Source: Trypanosoma brucei gambiense DAL972 (lineage: Eukaryota; Euglenozoa; Kinetoplastea; Trypanosomatida; Trypanosomatidae). From it: DNA of 64,000 nucleotides. The notes under the pieces were generated by a model that made no database searches, had not been told where the DNA came from, and saw nothing but the letters and a program-made list of their open reading frames with translations. The position numbers were made by a program, and so were the translations under genes. This document shows, piece by piece, positions 9,746 through 19,688 of the stretch (within the stretch, counting starts at the first letter, position 1; each line of letters starts with the position of its first letter). Location: assembly GCF_000210295.1 (NCBI RefSeq), contig NC_026743.1, positions 2,356,001-2,420,000 on the forward strand. Reading direction: 5' to 3'.

Positions 9746-10698
9746 CAACGGCCCCAGGCCACGAAGATTCGCCAACGAAGTCCCCACAAAAACAATGGGG
9801 TGATGAGGGTCAGGTTTGTAGTGCTGTTAATGCTGCGGTGGACTACACATGCTTTGATCCCATCGGTAGTGTAGGTGGTGATGATGATTTGCAGCAGAGT
9901 GCAGAAGGAAGCCTACTTTCACCGTATGCATGTGGCGATGACCTCAGGCACGAGCAGCTGCATCAGGGGGATCTGATTGGTCAGGGCACCAAAGCAGACG
10001 TTATTCACATCGGCACAATCAACTCGTTATCAAATCAGCATGTCACAACAAGCGTAAGGGTGGAGTATGTAAATGGACGGCCCAAAGCTGTGTCTATCCC
10101 CGATGGGGCACCGGAAGATCCAGAAAGGTTAGGCATTGATGTCCATTCACCGTGCAAGGTAATGGTGGAATTTAAGAGAAAGCGTGTGCTCCAGTTTGAG
10201 TCGAAGGAGTATGTTCCTCCAGGAAGTTGTGTGGTTGTTGGTGGTGACCGCGGGGAGGATATTGGCCTCGTAACGTACACTTGGTGTGAAACAACACGAC
10301 CATTAAGTGGGGGAGTTGACACCTCTTGCGCCTCTGACACCACTAATGGAAGCGTAGGGAGCAAAGGAGTTGTTGTTGGTGTTGGTCTCGCTGGCAGTGC
10401 CTTCACACGTAACATTGGCCTTGGGTCGGGAACTGTGCTTCGTCTTGCTGATGAATCGGACGTTACGCAGTTGCACACGGTACAGGTGGAGTTAGAACGT
10501 CGTGCGATTGATGTCTGTTCGCAACGCGTACTCGAGCGTGGGTTACCCATGACTATCGTTGATGCAGAATATCAATTTGACAAGAACAAGCTTACATTCT
10601 TCTACGAGGCAGAACAACGCATGGACTTCAGGGAGTTGGTTCGCGACCTTTACAAAACCTTTCGAGCAAGAATATGGATGGAGGCAGTGGAGAATTAA
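9694..10698 (+). CDS. PSP1 C-terminal-domain protein, downstream frame without its own ATG
   Basis: Open from just after a stop at 9691-9693 to 10698. The product carries a PSP1 C-terminal domain. It includes a VMVEFKRKRVLQF strand pair, CVVVGGDRGEDIGLV (the typical ...GDRGEDLG.V core), and the closing DAEYQFDKNKLTFFYEAEQR / DFRELVRDLYKTFRARIWM block, which is the most conserved part of the family. PSP1-domain proteins in trypanosomes and yeast are linked to RNA or translation, but the molecular role is not settled. The first in-frame ATG is at 10162, at the very edge of the domain, leaving about 150 open codons unexplained. Those codons are best read as the continuation of the frame at 9350-9745. 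GTG at 9838 is not a credible start in this organism. Domain certain; gene structure unresolved. Confidence 0.8.
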   Translation, partial: PHDGGPTQTDCTQWAALTTAPGHEDSPTKSPQKQWGDEGQVCSAVNAAVDYTCFDPIGSVGGDDDLQQSAEGSLLSPYACGDDLRHEQLHQGDLIGQGTKADVIHIGTINSLSNQHVTTSVRVEYVNGRPKAVSIPDGAPEDPERLGIDVHSPCKVMVEFKRKRVLQFESKEYVPPGSCVVVGGDRGEDIGLVTYTWCETTRPLSGGVDTSCASDTTNGSVGSKGVVVGVGLAGSAFTRNIGLGSGTVLRLADESDVTQLHTVQVELERRAIDVCSQRVLERGLPMTIVDAEYQFDKNKLTFFYEAEQRMDFRELVRDLYKTFRARIWMEAVEN

Positions 10699-12803
10699 AT
10701 TGTATCCCCTACCCATAATTTATTTTCCACTACCTTTTTCATAAAATGTGGCGTCCTTTCACATGTAGATCCGGGGCACATTTACGTCACTTTTTTCTAT
10801 TTTTTTAAAATCCGATTTCGCACATGAACTCTTTGTTAGTTCTTTGTTCCTGCTATCCGCAACCATTTTCTCCGTTTTTATGGTTGTACAACATTACTTG
10901 AACGTTTTCCTAGTGGTTTGTGGTTGTTTTGCTTTACTTTCCCCTCTGAGTGTGTGGAAATACTGTAGGCGCGGTTGGTTGCGGAGCGACTACATCATTT
11001 CCACCATAACACTTTTCTTTCCTCTCCACGGGGTTTGCTTTATTTTCTTTTTAATACCTGGACGGCGGAGCATATTAAACTCCTCTGGCTCATCACAATT
11101 GTTGCGTTCGCTGACTGAATTGGATTTGAGATCCGGGAAATCCAACATAAGAGGCGCTGAATACAATAAGATAAGGGGAGAACGAGCTGAACTGCCCTTC
11201 ACTGTGTGCTCCTTTTTCACATCCCCCTCAACACATAACCTTCAGCCGTATACGTGATATGAAGTGAAATGGAAGAAGAAGGAGGAAGAGGAAGAGGAAA
11301 AGGAGGGGAATTTGTACAAGGAAATAACAATGTGCGTGCGGATATGCTCGCAGAGGGGAATTTTTTTGAGTAGACGAAAGCGAAAAGAAAAGAAAAGGAA
11401 GTAGAATGCTATGAGAGATTAAAGCTCACGTGTGATGATGGTGGTGAAGGGCCCTACATGTCGTAGAATTAGTTTTGACCGAAAATGGCAACAACAGCAA
11501 CAACAAGGATGGTGGATGATTACTTTTGTTGTCTGGAGAAGGAGGGGAGAGGTCGATGAGAAACAAAGAAAGGAATAAACGAGTTGTTTGGGTTGATATA
11601 TATATTAAACTACATTTATCTGATTACCAAGCGAACAGGAGGGATATTTATGACTTCATGGGGAACTGCAGGTGGCGCACCGCGGAGAATGATACATCTG
11701 CTGCGCTGTGCTTATTTCATTTGGTTGCCAGTGGTGGGGCGAAAAAATGAAGCGGATAGGCGTTTAGCAAAGGAATTATACGGTGGGTGTTGGGGGTTAT
11801 CGTTCCCGTACCGTGAGCTGACAATATCATATTAATTAATTATATATATATAGTATCTTTTTATTAGTTTTGTTTCAATAGGGGGGGTTGGGGACGCAAC
11901 AGCGGCACTTGACAGCAGTGCAGCTTACATGAGTGTGTTATAAGTAGTCGGAAGGTATCTCAATGACGTCCGTTGCCGTGTGCCTTCACATGGCAACACT
12001 AATATGGTTGAAGGGGAGAAGCGAAGGGAATATATATGTGTGTGTGTGTGTGTGTGAATGTGTGTTTGCGGAAAGTTACTAACAGGGAGGGAAAGGGAGT
12101 AATGAAACTGCATACGCGTGTGTAAGATCATTGCTATGCAGGAGTGGTAATGTTCCCTTTCATGTTGTAGTCCCCTTTTCCCTGACCCTTCCACACCCCG
12201 AGACCCTTGTTATGAGGTTTTTTTTTCAATAATAGATGGAGTGGAATATTCATATGGGTCATTAGTCGCACCGCCTTTTTATTTTTTCTCTACCTTCTTA
12301 GTACTACGACTGCCACCGAACTGTGATTTTTTTTTCCTCCTCTTCAGTATATGCGTGTGTGTTAACCTACACATTGAAAACATACTTACAAACTGCGCGC
12401 CGCTGATTAAATAAGAGCATGTCAGGCCGTGCACATTTTTAATTCCTGAGCATCAATATCAGCATTGCACTTGTTTTTTTTTTGACCTTTTGTTTGCTTC
12501 GCCGCACTCTTGCCTCATTACCTCCCCACCTTCATCTCGTTACTCCATATTTACTTTTTTCTCTTGTGTGTACGTGTGGACGATATATGAAAAAATAAAA
12601 AAAAATCTGTATTCAGTTGTTCACAGTATAAAGTCGTTGGGTGCCGTAGCCCTACCGGTGTTGTTTATTATTAGGGCTTCGACGCATTGTAGAAAAAACA
12701 AAAGGTTGTAATTTATCAACGGTTGTTTGAATAAGAAGCGGGTAAATACATATATATTGTAGCCTCGGTCTAAACAACGCGGCACGATTTTCGTTCCAGC
12801 CGA
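10699..12803 (+). other. 2.1-kb gene-free stretch between PSP1 gene and UTP18
   Basis: No convincing gene. The longest frames (about 10844-11257 and 11584-11835) start at TTG or lack an acceptor, and their products resemble nothing. Contents are A/T-rich low-complexity runs, purine-rich blocks near 11270-11400, a TG repeat at 12037-12056 and pyrimidine tracts near 12508-12565. From an AG at 12615-12616 onward no ATG occurs before 12804. Most of the stretch is probably the long 3' UTR of the PSP1 gene. Confidence 0.55.
12037..12056. repeat. (TG)10 microsatellite
   Basis: A perfect TG run in a presumed 3' UTR, preceded by a short TA run. Confidence 0.9.
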
Positions 12804-14036
12804 ATGTCCTCACGAGCATGGGTTGACGAGGCGGACATCACCATCGAAAAGAATTTGCCCGAATTTATTAAACAGAGCCAAAAACTCCCCGCGTGGGCAA
12901 GGAACAATGCAGGAAGCGGTACTAAAGGGGGTTTAGGTGGAGAATCCTCCTCTCCATTTCCCAACTTAAGTGCGCAACTGGCGGGACAAAAGCGTTTCCG
13001 CGATCGTGACCTCGATGCACTTCTGGCACGTACCGAGCCGTTACTGACATCGAAGCATGAGCGCCGTAGCACAACCGTACCGCCGGTACTATCTGTACTA
13101 CCGCTACCTTCTGACGCAGCGCGTACTGTCCATTGGCATCGCAACGGCCAACTGGCCATCGTTGGGGGAAATAATCATGTGTACCTTTTCCATGCCGCTG
13201 GTCGTTTTGTTGAGGAAATATCAAAGACTCACGTTGGAAAACGCATCAAGCAAACAACACTAACCGCCACAGGAGAGGACCTAATTATTGTTGGTAACGG
13301 AATATACACCCCTAATCTCCTGCACCTCGCTACAGAAAAATTAATCCCTCTAAACTTCCTGTGCACTCGGGAGCTCGCTCCACACCGAAATGGGCGGCGT
13401 GACAACAGCAAATATGATTTCCACATAAGTAAAGTCGCCACTCCAGAAGGAGGAGCCGGAGAGAATATTGTAGGTATGGCCCATGGAGCCACCATTACGG
13501 TTGCTTCCATCGCTTCAGCTAGTATAATGCATCGCATTGATCTGAGTGACCCCGTGGTAGATATGGCCTTCACTAGTAGTGCTCAGGAACTTACCGTTGC
13601 CACACGCAATAAGTTGACTGTCTACGATCTTCGCAAGAGTTCACAGTTTCTTCGTGAGCTGCACGACAAGGGTATGGTTGGTATTACAACATTTGCATGC
13701 AGCAACTCGATGGTTGCCGTTGGTTCCACTAGTGGCATCGTGGGACTCTACAGTGGGAGCTCCTTGGCGACGCCGGTCAAGACATTAAAAAATTTAACAA
13801 CAAGTATCGATTGCGTGGCTTTTGGTGAGCGGAGTAATGGAGACTCAGTACTAGCATTTTGTTCTGGCAGTCAAAAGGCAGGGTTTAGGTTAGCCTCACT
13901 TCCAGATTGCCGTGTTGTGCCATCGTTTCCTACTGTGAGTGTGCGACATGACTTCGTACAAAGTATGACAATAGCCCCAACGGTGCCAATTTTGTCTGTC
14001 GGAGAGAAGACGCGAGTGACAAACTATGCGCTCTAA
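12804..14036 (+). CDS. UTP18: UTP18-like WD40 protein, SSU processome
   Basis: A 410-aa beta-propeller protein that aligns along its length with UTP18, a UtpB component of the small-subunit processome acting with U3 snoRNA on pre-18S rRNA in the nucleolus. The N-terminal region holds RFRDRDLDALLARTEPLL, like the short motif ahead of the yeast/human propeller. From about residue 95 the blades begin with TVHWHRNGQLAIVGG. The C-terminal half shows SGIVGLYSG, VKTLKNLTTSIDCVAF, KAGFRLASLPDCRVVPSFPT and a final SVGEKTRVTNYAL in place of the usual GN..GKA.MYRL end. The protein is shorter than human UTP18 (about 556 aa), mainly at the N-terminus. An AG four bases before the ATG, or AGs further up, could be the acceptor. 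Confidence 0.85.
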   Translation: MSSRAWVDEADITIEKNLPEFIKQSQKLPAWARNNAGSGTKGGLGGESSSPFPNLSAQLAGQKRFRDRDLDALLARTEPLLTSKHERRSTTVPPVLSVLPLPSDAARTVHWHRNGQLAIVGGNNHVYLFHAAGRFVEEISKTHVGKRIKQTTLTATGEDLIIVGNGIYTPNLLHLATEKLIPLNFLCTRELAPHRNGRRDNSKYDFHISKVATPEGGAGENIVGMAHGATITVASIASASIMHRIDLSDPVVDMAFTSSAQELTVATRNKLTVYDLRKSSQFLRELHDKGMVGITTFACSNSMVAVGSTSGIVGLYSGSSLATPVKTLKNLTTSIDCVAFGERSNGDSVLAFCSGSQKAGFRLASLPDCRVVPSFPTVSVRHDFVQSMTIAPTVPILSVGEKTRVTNYAL

Positions 14037-15072
14037 AAGTTACGCCAATGTGCGCGCAGCGGGTCAGAGTGGTGTTTTCTTTTTGTTTTTTCCCCCCTCT
14101 CCCTCGCTGACTCTGCGCACTTGGAACTTTTTTGGTGATTCACGTTCCCACTCTGCACCTTGTTGCTATTGCTGTATTATTGGTACTGAGCACCATTGGC
14201 ATCATTCGCCAGATTCTTTCTTATGATTGATCGTGGCGTCGCTGCGTACCGCATTGTTGTAGGGGGTGAAAACGGAATTTTGGACCAACGCTGGTGGGAA
14301 GAGAGAAGCAAAAGAGAGAAGTGGCCGGTATTCAAGGAGTGAATCAACGAAACAAGGTGAAGTTCGTAGTTAACCGTCGCTTCACGAATAGGATAACAAA
14401 AACTGGAGGGTAAGTTACGATTAAAATGCCATTTAAGTGACAGCGGAATATCCCCCTTCCTCGCCTCTCCATGCAAACTTACGCAGGGGAGGCGAGAGTT
14501 TGTGTATATGTGCTAAAGAGGAACTACACGCGGGAAAAAAAGAGGAAGCTTCCCCTCCCTTTTTTTTACCTGCGTGTCGGTATCAATAGCACTTTTTCTA
14601 ATATGATACGGATTAAAATATGATTTGAATCGCATCTCTTTTTAAGGTGGGATGTTCAACACGATCACCCCATGATATTGTTGAATATTTACTGACCGCG
14701 ACGGTCTTTCACACTGCTTCTGCAGTCGTGCCTTTTATATAGTAACTGTTCCGTGGTATATTCTTTTGTGTTGATTCTTCACTTCCTCCTAACGGTATAT
14801 TAAGGTTAGAAGGAAGGGTGGGAACACTTCTGTGCCCATATAGACGAATTGGATGGGTGCGGCGTCGTTAGCCACTGAGAAGGTAATATAGTGATAGCAA
14901 TAATAACACGAGGAGACAATTTTCTCTTTTAAAAAACTTTGGGTAAAGAGAAATAAATTAAAATAAACGCGTATCAAACATATTAAGATATAAAATAAGT
15001 ACCGTTTGCAGGGCAAGAAAAGAAAAAGAAGCAAACCATAGAAGACAGGTGAGACAGTGCTGGAGTCCATTC
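14037..15072 (+). other. Intergenic: UTP18 3' UTR and splice region of the PHD gene
   Basis: No gene seen in 1.04 kb. A tract at about 14773-14793 with AG at 14803-14804 would create a long leader with a 12-codon upstream ORF starting at 14852. A weaker AG at 15010-15011 leaves an ATG-free leader. Which one is used cannot be told from the sequence. Confidence 0.5.
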
Positions 15073-16845
15073 ATGCGTATTGTAATCGATGTCGATGCGG
15101 TTTTACCCATCAGATATGCCGATGACGAGAATAATGTGGACAGCAACTGCAAGCCATTTAATATCATTGAGGACAACTCCCAGTCTGACAATGATGAAGA
15201 ATCGATTACCAAACGAGGTACGGAGAAGAAACCCGCAGCTCCCGTAGTGCGAAAGAGGTCAAGGCCTCCCTCTTCTCATTCCTCAAGTGCCCTGTATTCA
15301 GCTCTTCAACCCCGAAAGAACTGGGCCAAGAATATGTTTCGTGGGGATACACCGTATAGTCTGCTGAAGCGGGAGGATCTCTTTGAGCGATGTAACTACA
15401 TCATGGACCATGACGATTTTGTATGGTGCAGTGAGAATAACGTACCGCACACGCTCTTTGCCGACGCCGTTACGCAGCTTGAGAGGAGGTACGCCACGTG
15501 CTTGCTGGAGACCGTCAAAAATAGAACTGCAGCAGGCGGAGCGAGTAGCGAGGAGAATGTTTCCAATTGGAGCGAACAAACCATGGGTCTCGGTGATGGC
15601 CGGGGCTACGGTTTGGCCGGAGGGATAGCATGCGGTGTATGCTCACAGAAAGAGCGTAGTGAGCGAGCGGGTGATCGCTTTCTTCGTTGCAGGCGCTGTG
15701 GTGTTCAGGCTCACCTTAGCTGTTGGTACCTCAATCAACTTCCCCTCGACGCGGAAGACTGGTCATGTCCAGCTTGTCATGTTGCCCGCCGTGAGAAAGG
15801 CTTAGGTCATTGTTGTGTTTGTCGCCGAAAGGGTGGTGTGATGCTACCGTACATGTCGGGTGTGGAGTGGCGAAGGTATGAACAATTAGCCAGTCACGAA
15901 ATACCTAAAGAAGATTCTCCAGCAGCAGCTTTTTGTCATGTTGTGTGCGCCCTTGCATTCTCTGAGTTGTTGATTGATGAGCAACGAAGGGTTGTGCATC
16001 CCGCAAAACGAGCTAAGAGGGTTGGCGTTATTGCATTATGTGTCTTCTGCCGTAGCAACAGTGGTGAGGGTCTAACAATGTGTCACCACAAGCGGTGCTT
16101 CACCTCCATGCATCCCGCATGCGCACAGATTGCTGGTACTATTGAATGTTACCGCGCAGAGAGCGTGCCAGCGGGCTCAGCGTGGGGTGGTTGCAATGTG
16201 TATTGTAGCGATCACTTCAGAGAAGCGCTGAGTGTTGCTGCACATTCAGAGGTGACTAGTGTAAACGCGGAGTCAGCGGCTCTTAAACATGTAACGCCCA
16301 GCGGACTGGTGACCCTCGAGAATGATAACCACGTAGAGGGTTCGAATTTGGCTGGTGTTGTTTCTAATTCTGCTGTAGCTCCCTCTCTGGATGCAGTCAA
16401 GTTGCGTTGGGTGGAGAAGCGGGCACAGCGACTACGTGAAAGTGCACAGATGGTAGAGGAGATTAGAAAGGGAAAGCGTGACATTTTGTCGGTGCTTTTT
16501 CGTCCCGAGGTAGTAAAAGTCTCAGCAACGGAAGTTCAGCTCTCCCGTTTCGTTTTCCTTATACCTGAGCTGCAGCAACATATTAATTCCGCCGTCGAGG
16601 GTATATTACCCGTAGTAGATGACGAGTATGAAGATGTGCAGCGATACAGGAAGGTGCAATCACGTACCCGTCACGCTGGAAACACCGTGCAACTTTACCA
16701 AAAGATGCAGCAGGTCGTTTCGCACGTTGATGTGTTTTGTGAACTAAGTAATGTTATCCGTAAGCGGGCTGCTCTTCGGCGTGAGTGGGTGGAAACTGAA
16801 CTTAAAATTTTACATCAGCGCTGTGGTATCGCCGACGACAATTAG
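15073..16845 (+). CDS. EPL/PHD/extended-PHD chromatin protein (BRPF/JADE-like)
   Basis: This 590-aa protein has the architecture of BRPF/JADE scaffolds of MYST histone acetyltransferase complexes. Around residues 105-120 the segment CNYIMDHDDFVWCSENN resembles the enhancer-of-polycomb-like YDMDEEDEAWL motif. From about residue 187 comes a C4HC3 PHD finger (CGVC...CRRCGVQAHLSCW...CPAC). A Cys-containing linker (CCVCRRKGGVM) follows, then an extended PHD with FCHVVCALAF, CVFCRS, CFTSMHPACAQIAG and YCSDHF, ending near residue 380. The last third is helical (RWVEKRAQRLRESAQMVEEIRKGKR). No bromodomain or PWWP domain is seen. The nearby GTG at 15049 is not a start; 15073 is the first in-frame ATG. 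Histone-tail reading in an acetyltransferase complex is inferred from the family. Confidence 0.85.
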   Translation: MRIVIDVDAVLPIRYADDENNVDSNCKPFNIIEDNSQSDNDEESITKRGTEKKPAAPVVRKRSRPPSSHSSSALYSALQPRKNWAKNMFRGDTPYSLLKREDLFERCNYIMDHDDFVWCSENNVPHTLFADAVTQLERRYATCLLETVKNRTAAGGASSEENVSNWSEQTMGLGDGRGYGLAGGIACGVCSQKERSERAGDRFLRCRRCGVQAHLSCWYLNQLPLDAEDWSCPACHVARREKGLGHCCVCRRKGGVMLPYMSGVEWRRYEQLASHEIPKEDSPAAAFCHVVCALAFSELLIDEQRRVVHPAKRAKRVGVIALCVFCRSNSGEGLTMCHHKRCFTSMHPACAQIAGTIECYRAESVPAGSAWGGCNVYCSDHFREALSVAAHSEVTSVNAESAALKHVTPSGLVTLENDNHVEGSNLAGVVSNSAVAPSLDAVKLRWVEKRAQRLRESAQMVEEIRKGKRDILSVLFRPEVVKVSATEVQLSRFVFLIPELQQHINSAVEGILPVVDDEYEDVQRYRKVQSRTRHAGNTVQLYQKMQQVVSHVDVFCELSNVIRKRAALRREWVETELKILHQRCGIADDN

Positions 16846-17194
16846 CCGCGGCAGTAGTGTTGTGAACACATTCCCCCTCCCCTCCGCTGTGTAGACCATG
16901 TACCTTCCGGAATTTGAGTATTTGCAATAGTGCCATGTGTACACCAAGCATAGGGGGCACGGTATGAAGGCGCAAAACAGAAGTAGAGGACCCATTTTCC
17001 CACGGGTCTTCGTGGGGTAATATGAATACGCTCTGTATGGCTTATTGTCATAGTGGAACTTTCGCTCCTCTCCCTTTTTTCCTTCTATCCGTTATTTGTT
17101 TTGTTGGTGACCTTCGTGTGGAATGTTAAGAGGGGGATCCCTTGCAACCCACCAGTTGCTTACCGCGTTTTGTGGTGCGTTCCTCGTTTTTTAG
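16846..17194 (+). other. Intergenic: PHD-gene 3' UTR and TMEM17 splice region
   Basis: No gene seen. A strong pyrimidine tract at about 17065-17091 is followed by AG at 17129-17130. A second tract ends in an AG at 17193-17194 that touches the ATG at 17195. Confidence 0.55.
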
Positions 17195-17680
17195 ATGCGG
17201 GTACTCACGCACCACCGACATGCCGTCAATAGGGGAAGTGCGACCCTCGGTGGTCTGACTATGGTGAACACCGCGTATTCCTTCCTCTTTGCATTCCCTG
17301 TTGCTGTGGTTTCGCTAGTCTTGCGGTGGCACAAAAAACTCACTTTGAATCAGCGAGCGCTTTGCGTAACTTGCCTGGTCGTGTGGACGCTCGTGGACGT
17401 GCTGCGTCTACACTTGGGATATAGCGGTAACCGAAAACAGTACGTGCCCTCTCTAATCGGCTTTTTTGTGATGACCCTTCTGCCGCAGCTTCCCCTCGCC
17501 ATAGCTTATAACTTAGCTTGGCCACATCTTAGCTCTCTCGACTACGCCACGAGTACAGTGATGATAATGTTGCTCGTAGCGGAGATCGTGTTTAGTCTCC
17601 GGGTGATCGTTCGACTTATTCGCAATAATCGCATAGACTACTATGTGTATGGGCCATACCATGTCCGGGATCTCTACTAG
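17195..17680 (+). CDS. TMEM17: TMEM17-like transition-zone membrane protein
   Basis: A 161-aa protein with four hydrophobic segments (about residues 26-45, 55-72, 88-108 and 118-138) and short tails, as in TMEM17/TMEM216. The diagnostic stretch LRLHLGYSGNRKQYVPSL, followed by IGFFVMTLLPQLPL, matches the TMEM17 motif LRLYLGYQGNL...VPEL.GF....L.QLPL. In animals TMEM17 sits in the MKS/B9 complex at the ciliary transition zone and gates membrane-protein entry to the cilium. A flagellate is expected to carry it. The ATG at 17195 directly abuts a possible acceptor AG. If that AG is used, translation would start in the spliced leader junction context or at the next ATG (17261, residue 23). Family assignment is good; the exact start is open. 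Confidence 0.83.
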   Translation: MRVLTHHRHAVNRGSATLGGLTMVNTAYSFLFAFPVAVVSLVLRWHKKLTLNQRALCVTCLVVWTLVDVLRLHLGYSGNRKQYVPSLIGFFVMTLLPQLPLAIAYNLAWPHLSSLDYATSTVMIMLLVAEIVFSLRVIVRLIRNNRIDYYVYGPYHVRDLY

Positions 17681-18127
17681 CTGTCATAAGCTTAATGTTA
17701 CTCATATTGTAACAACTTCCACAAACGCTCACGTGCTTCATTCGACGACAATATGGTGTTCCTTGTGGCGTTCAGAATATTTTTTACCATCATTGAGTGT
17801 ACAGTATACTACTGCTTAAAGTGTGTCATTTGTTTCTCCACGATTGTTAGTAGTGCGACCTGGCGCGTGAGCCAGTGACACACCTGATTTTGTGGGCACG
17901 TGGTGGAGGTGCTCACAATGTTTTTCATTCAAATGTCTCTCCTTATTTTCGACGTTGTGGGTTGCTTTGTTTTGTGGGTGCATATATGTATATATATATA
18001 TGCAATGAACTGCAGGAACGGCTAGGGACGGTGAGGGAATAAAGCACCGCGAACCTTCGGACTCTGCCACCTTTCCATTGCAGTAGCAACAACTGCAGCA
18101 GGAAAGCATTAGCCATCGTAAAGGATT
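17681..18127 (+). other. Intergenic: TMEM17 3' UTR and syntaxin splice region
   Basis: No gene seen. A short TA run lies at about 17990-18001. A pyrimidine tract ends in AG at 18082-18083, giving a 44-base 5' UTR without ATG. Confidence 0.6.
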
Positions 18128-19312
18128 ATGACGGAGCGCACCGACACTATTCGCGAGTTGTTCCACAAAAGCAGCTCCTATCGCCCCGGTGGCGATGACT
18201 TCGCTGAGCTCACTGCTCTGAAATCTCACACATTTTACGAAACCTTTCAGGTCGTCACATCCACAGCAAAGGTCGCGGTGCGAAACACGCGTGCTAGCAT
18301 CAAAGCAGCTCTCCGCGCCATGGAACAATTTAGCCCCGCAGTTTCAGATCAAGAGAGTGCCTTACTGTTACAGGAGGCGGAGCTACTCGCGGCTTCCGAC
18401 GCCATAAAGGAACTCATTGCATCGCTGAAGAACGCGTGTGTGCAGTCGGAGAAGTCTGGAAGCCGGTGGGGTGCTGCTGTGTCAAGGAAAGGGGATGAGG
18501 CACAGGACGCTAAGACTGGGAAGCCGTCAAACCAAATGCTTTTGCATCTCGAGACAGCCCTCGAGGTTGTCGGGCTATGCACCGGTCGATGGAGGCTTTT
18601 GCTGGCCCTATGCAAAGAGGAGCTCATCTTGTATAAGCAGGAGATGTTCTCTTTTGGGCGTATTGGAGTACTTTCTTGTCAAGATCCAGTGAAAGAAAAG
18701 TGTGGGGACGCTGAGAGTTCAATCAGCAGGCGCGAACCGGATGTAGAAAGACCACGACAACTGGACCTGCCAATTGGCTGTAGTGTAGAGAAGCCAAAAG
18801 ATGCAACCCAAGCGGTTATGTCGGTGGTAGACCGTGTCATGAAGGAGGCAGCGAGGAGGGTGACGGTGGCACCGCTTCCTCTCAATAGCGGTGTATGGTC
18901 AAAAATACGGGGAAACAAAAGCAATTGCAGGAACGTCTGGAACGCGGATATCTCTGAAGTTCCCGTTCCTCAATTCGAGTACAGTTTAGAGGAGCAGCAG
19001 CAGCTAAGGGTTGAAAATGCGATGCTGGAAAAGCATCAAAGACTAGTCTCCGCCGAAGATGCGAAGGCTGTTGAAGTCTCTGTTCGTGAATTGTCGCAGT
19101 TGACCTCCCTCATCAGCGAACGAGTCATTCAGCAGAACGAACAGTTCTCCATTCTTTTGAAAAATACTGAAGCGGCGCAGAACAACATGCAGCGAGGAAT
19201 AGGCGAAGTTAAGCAAACTCTTACGCATTTTTGGAACCCAACCCGACAGCTGATAGCAATTCTGTGGACCAGCATCATCGTGCTTCTGTTAGCCAACTGG
19301 ATCATTCGCTAA
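18128..19312 (+). CDS. STX18: Syntaxin-18/Ufe1-like Qa-SNARE
   Basis: A 394-aa tail-anchored protein. The start MTERTDTIRELFHKS resembles the N-terminal peptide of syntaxin 18, which begins with a similar D.T..F region. A helical N-terminal half is followed by a SNARE motif at about residues 300-360 (LVSAEDAKAVEVSVRELSQL, then ISERVIQQNEQF with the zero-layer Gln near 335-336). A single hydrophobic anchor fills the last 22 residues, ending WIIR. Syntaxin 18/Ufe1 is the ER Qa-SNARE for Golgi-to-ER retrograde fusion, working with Sec20, Use1/Slt1 and Sec22. The tail length and a lumen-facing end of one or two residues fit an ER resident. Start is the first ATG after the acceptor at 18082-18083. 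SNARE identity is firm; the syntaxin-18 subtype is likely. Confidence 0.82.
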   Translation: MTERTDTIRELFHKSSSYRPGGDDFAELTALKSHTFYETFQVVTSTAKVAVRNTRASIKAALRAMEQFSPAVSDQESALLLQEAELLAASDAIKELIASLKNACVQSEKSGSRWGAAVSRKGDEAQDAKTGKPSNQMLLHLETALEVVGLCTGRWRLLLALCKEELILYKQEMFSFGRIGVLSCQDPVKEKCGDAESSISRREPDVERPRQLDLPIGCSVEKPKDATQAVMSVVDRVMKEAARRVTVAPLPLNSGVWSKIRGNKSNCRNVWNADISEVPVPQFEYSLEEQQQLRVENAMLEKHQRLVSAEDAKAVEVSVRELSQLTSLISERVIQQNEQFSILLKNTEAAQNNMQRGIGEVKQTLTHFWNPTRQLIAILWTSIIVLLLANWIIR

Positions 19313-19688
19313 GCTATATCTGCGTCTAATGCAGACGTGGTGGTTGGAAATGACACAACCGAGGGGGTGAGAAAACCTCGTGTGGAGTCGTCGCGTAATG
19401 GTTAATTAAGTGCATGTACAAAAGACCGCTTGATGTTGCACGCGTATACTTATCCATACTCACAGCTCGAGTTGTTAGTATCTCCTACTTTTTTCGGTGT
19501 TATTCCCTTTTTTTCCTTCCACGCCTTTGGTTACTGTGAATAGCACTGGTGCTGCCCGCGTGCGGTGCTAGCCTACAGAAGCGACAATATCGATAAGAAT
19601 CTATTTTTTCGTTTACATAACGGCGCAGACATTTTGACCTACTCCCGCTCCTTGCTCACATACAACAAGGAAGCTGGCTCGAGCTGCG
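19313..19688 (+). other. Intergenic: syntaxin 3' UTR and next splice region
   Basis: No gene seen. A long pyrimidine-rich tract at about 19481-19530 is followed by AG at 19542-19543. The first ATG after it in any frame is 19689. Confidence 0.65.

Noticed and set aside
10844..11257. 137-codon hydrophobic frame after the PSP1 gene
   Set aside because: Starts at TTG, lies in T-rich UTR sequence, product resembles translated low-complexity DNA.
11584..11835. 83-codon frame in the 2.1-kb gap
   Set aside because: No good acceptor upstream, includes translated A/T runs, no recognisable product.
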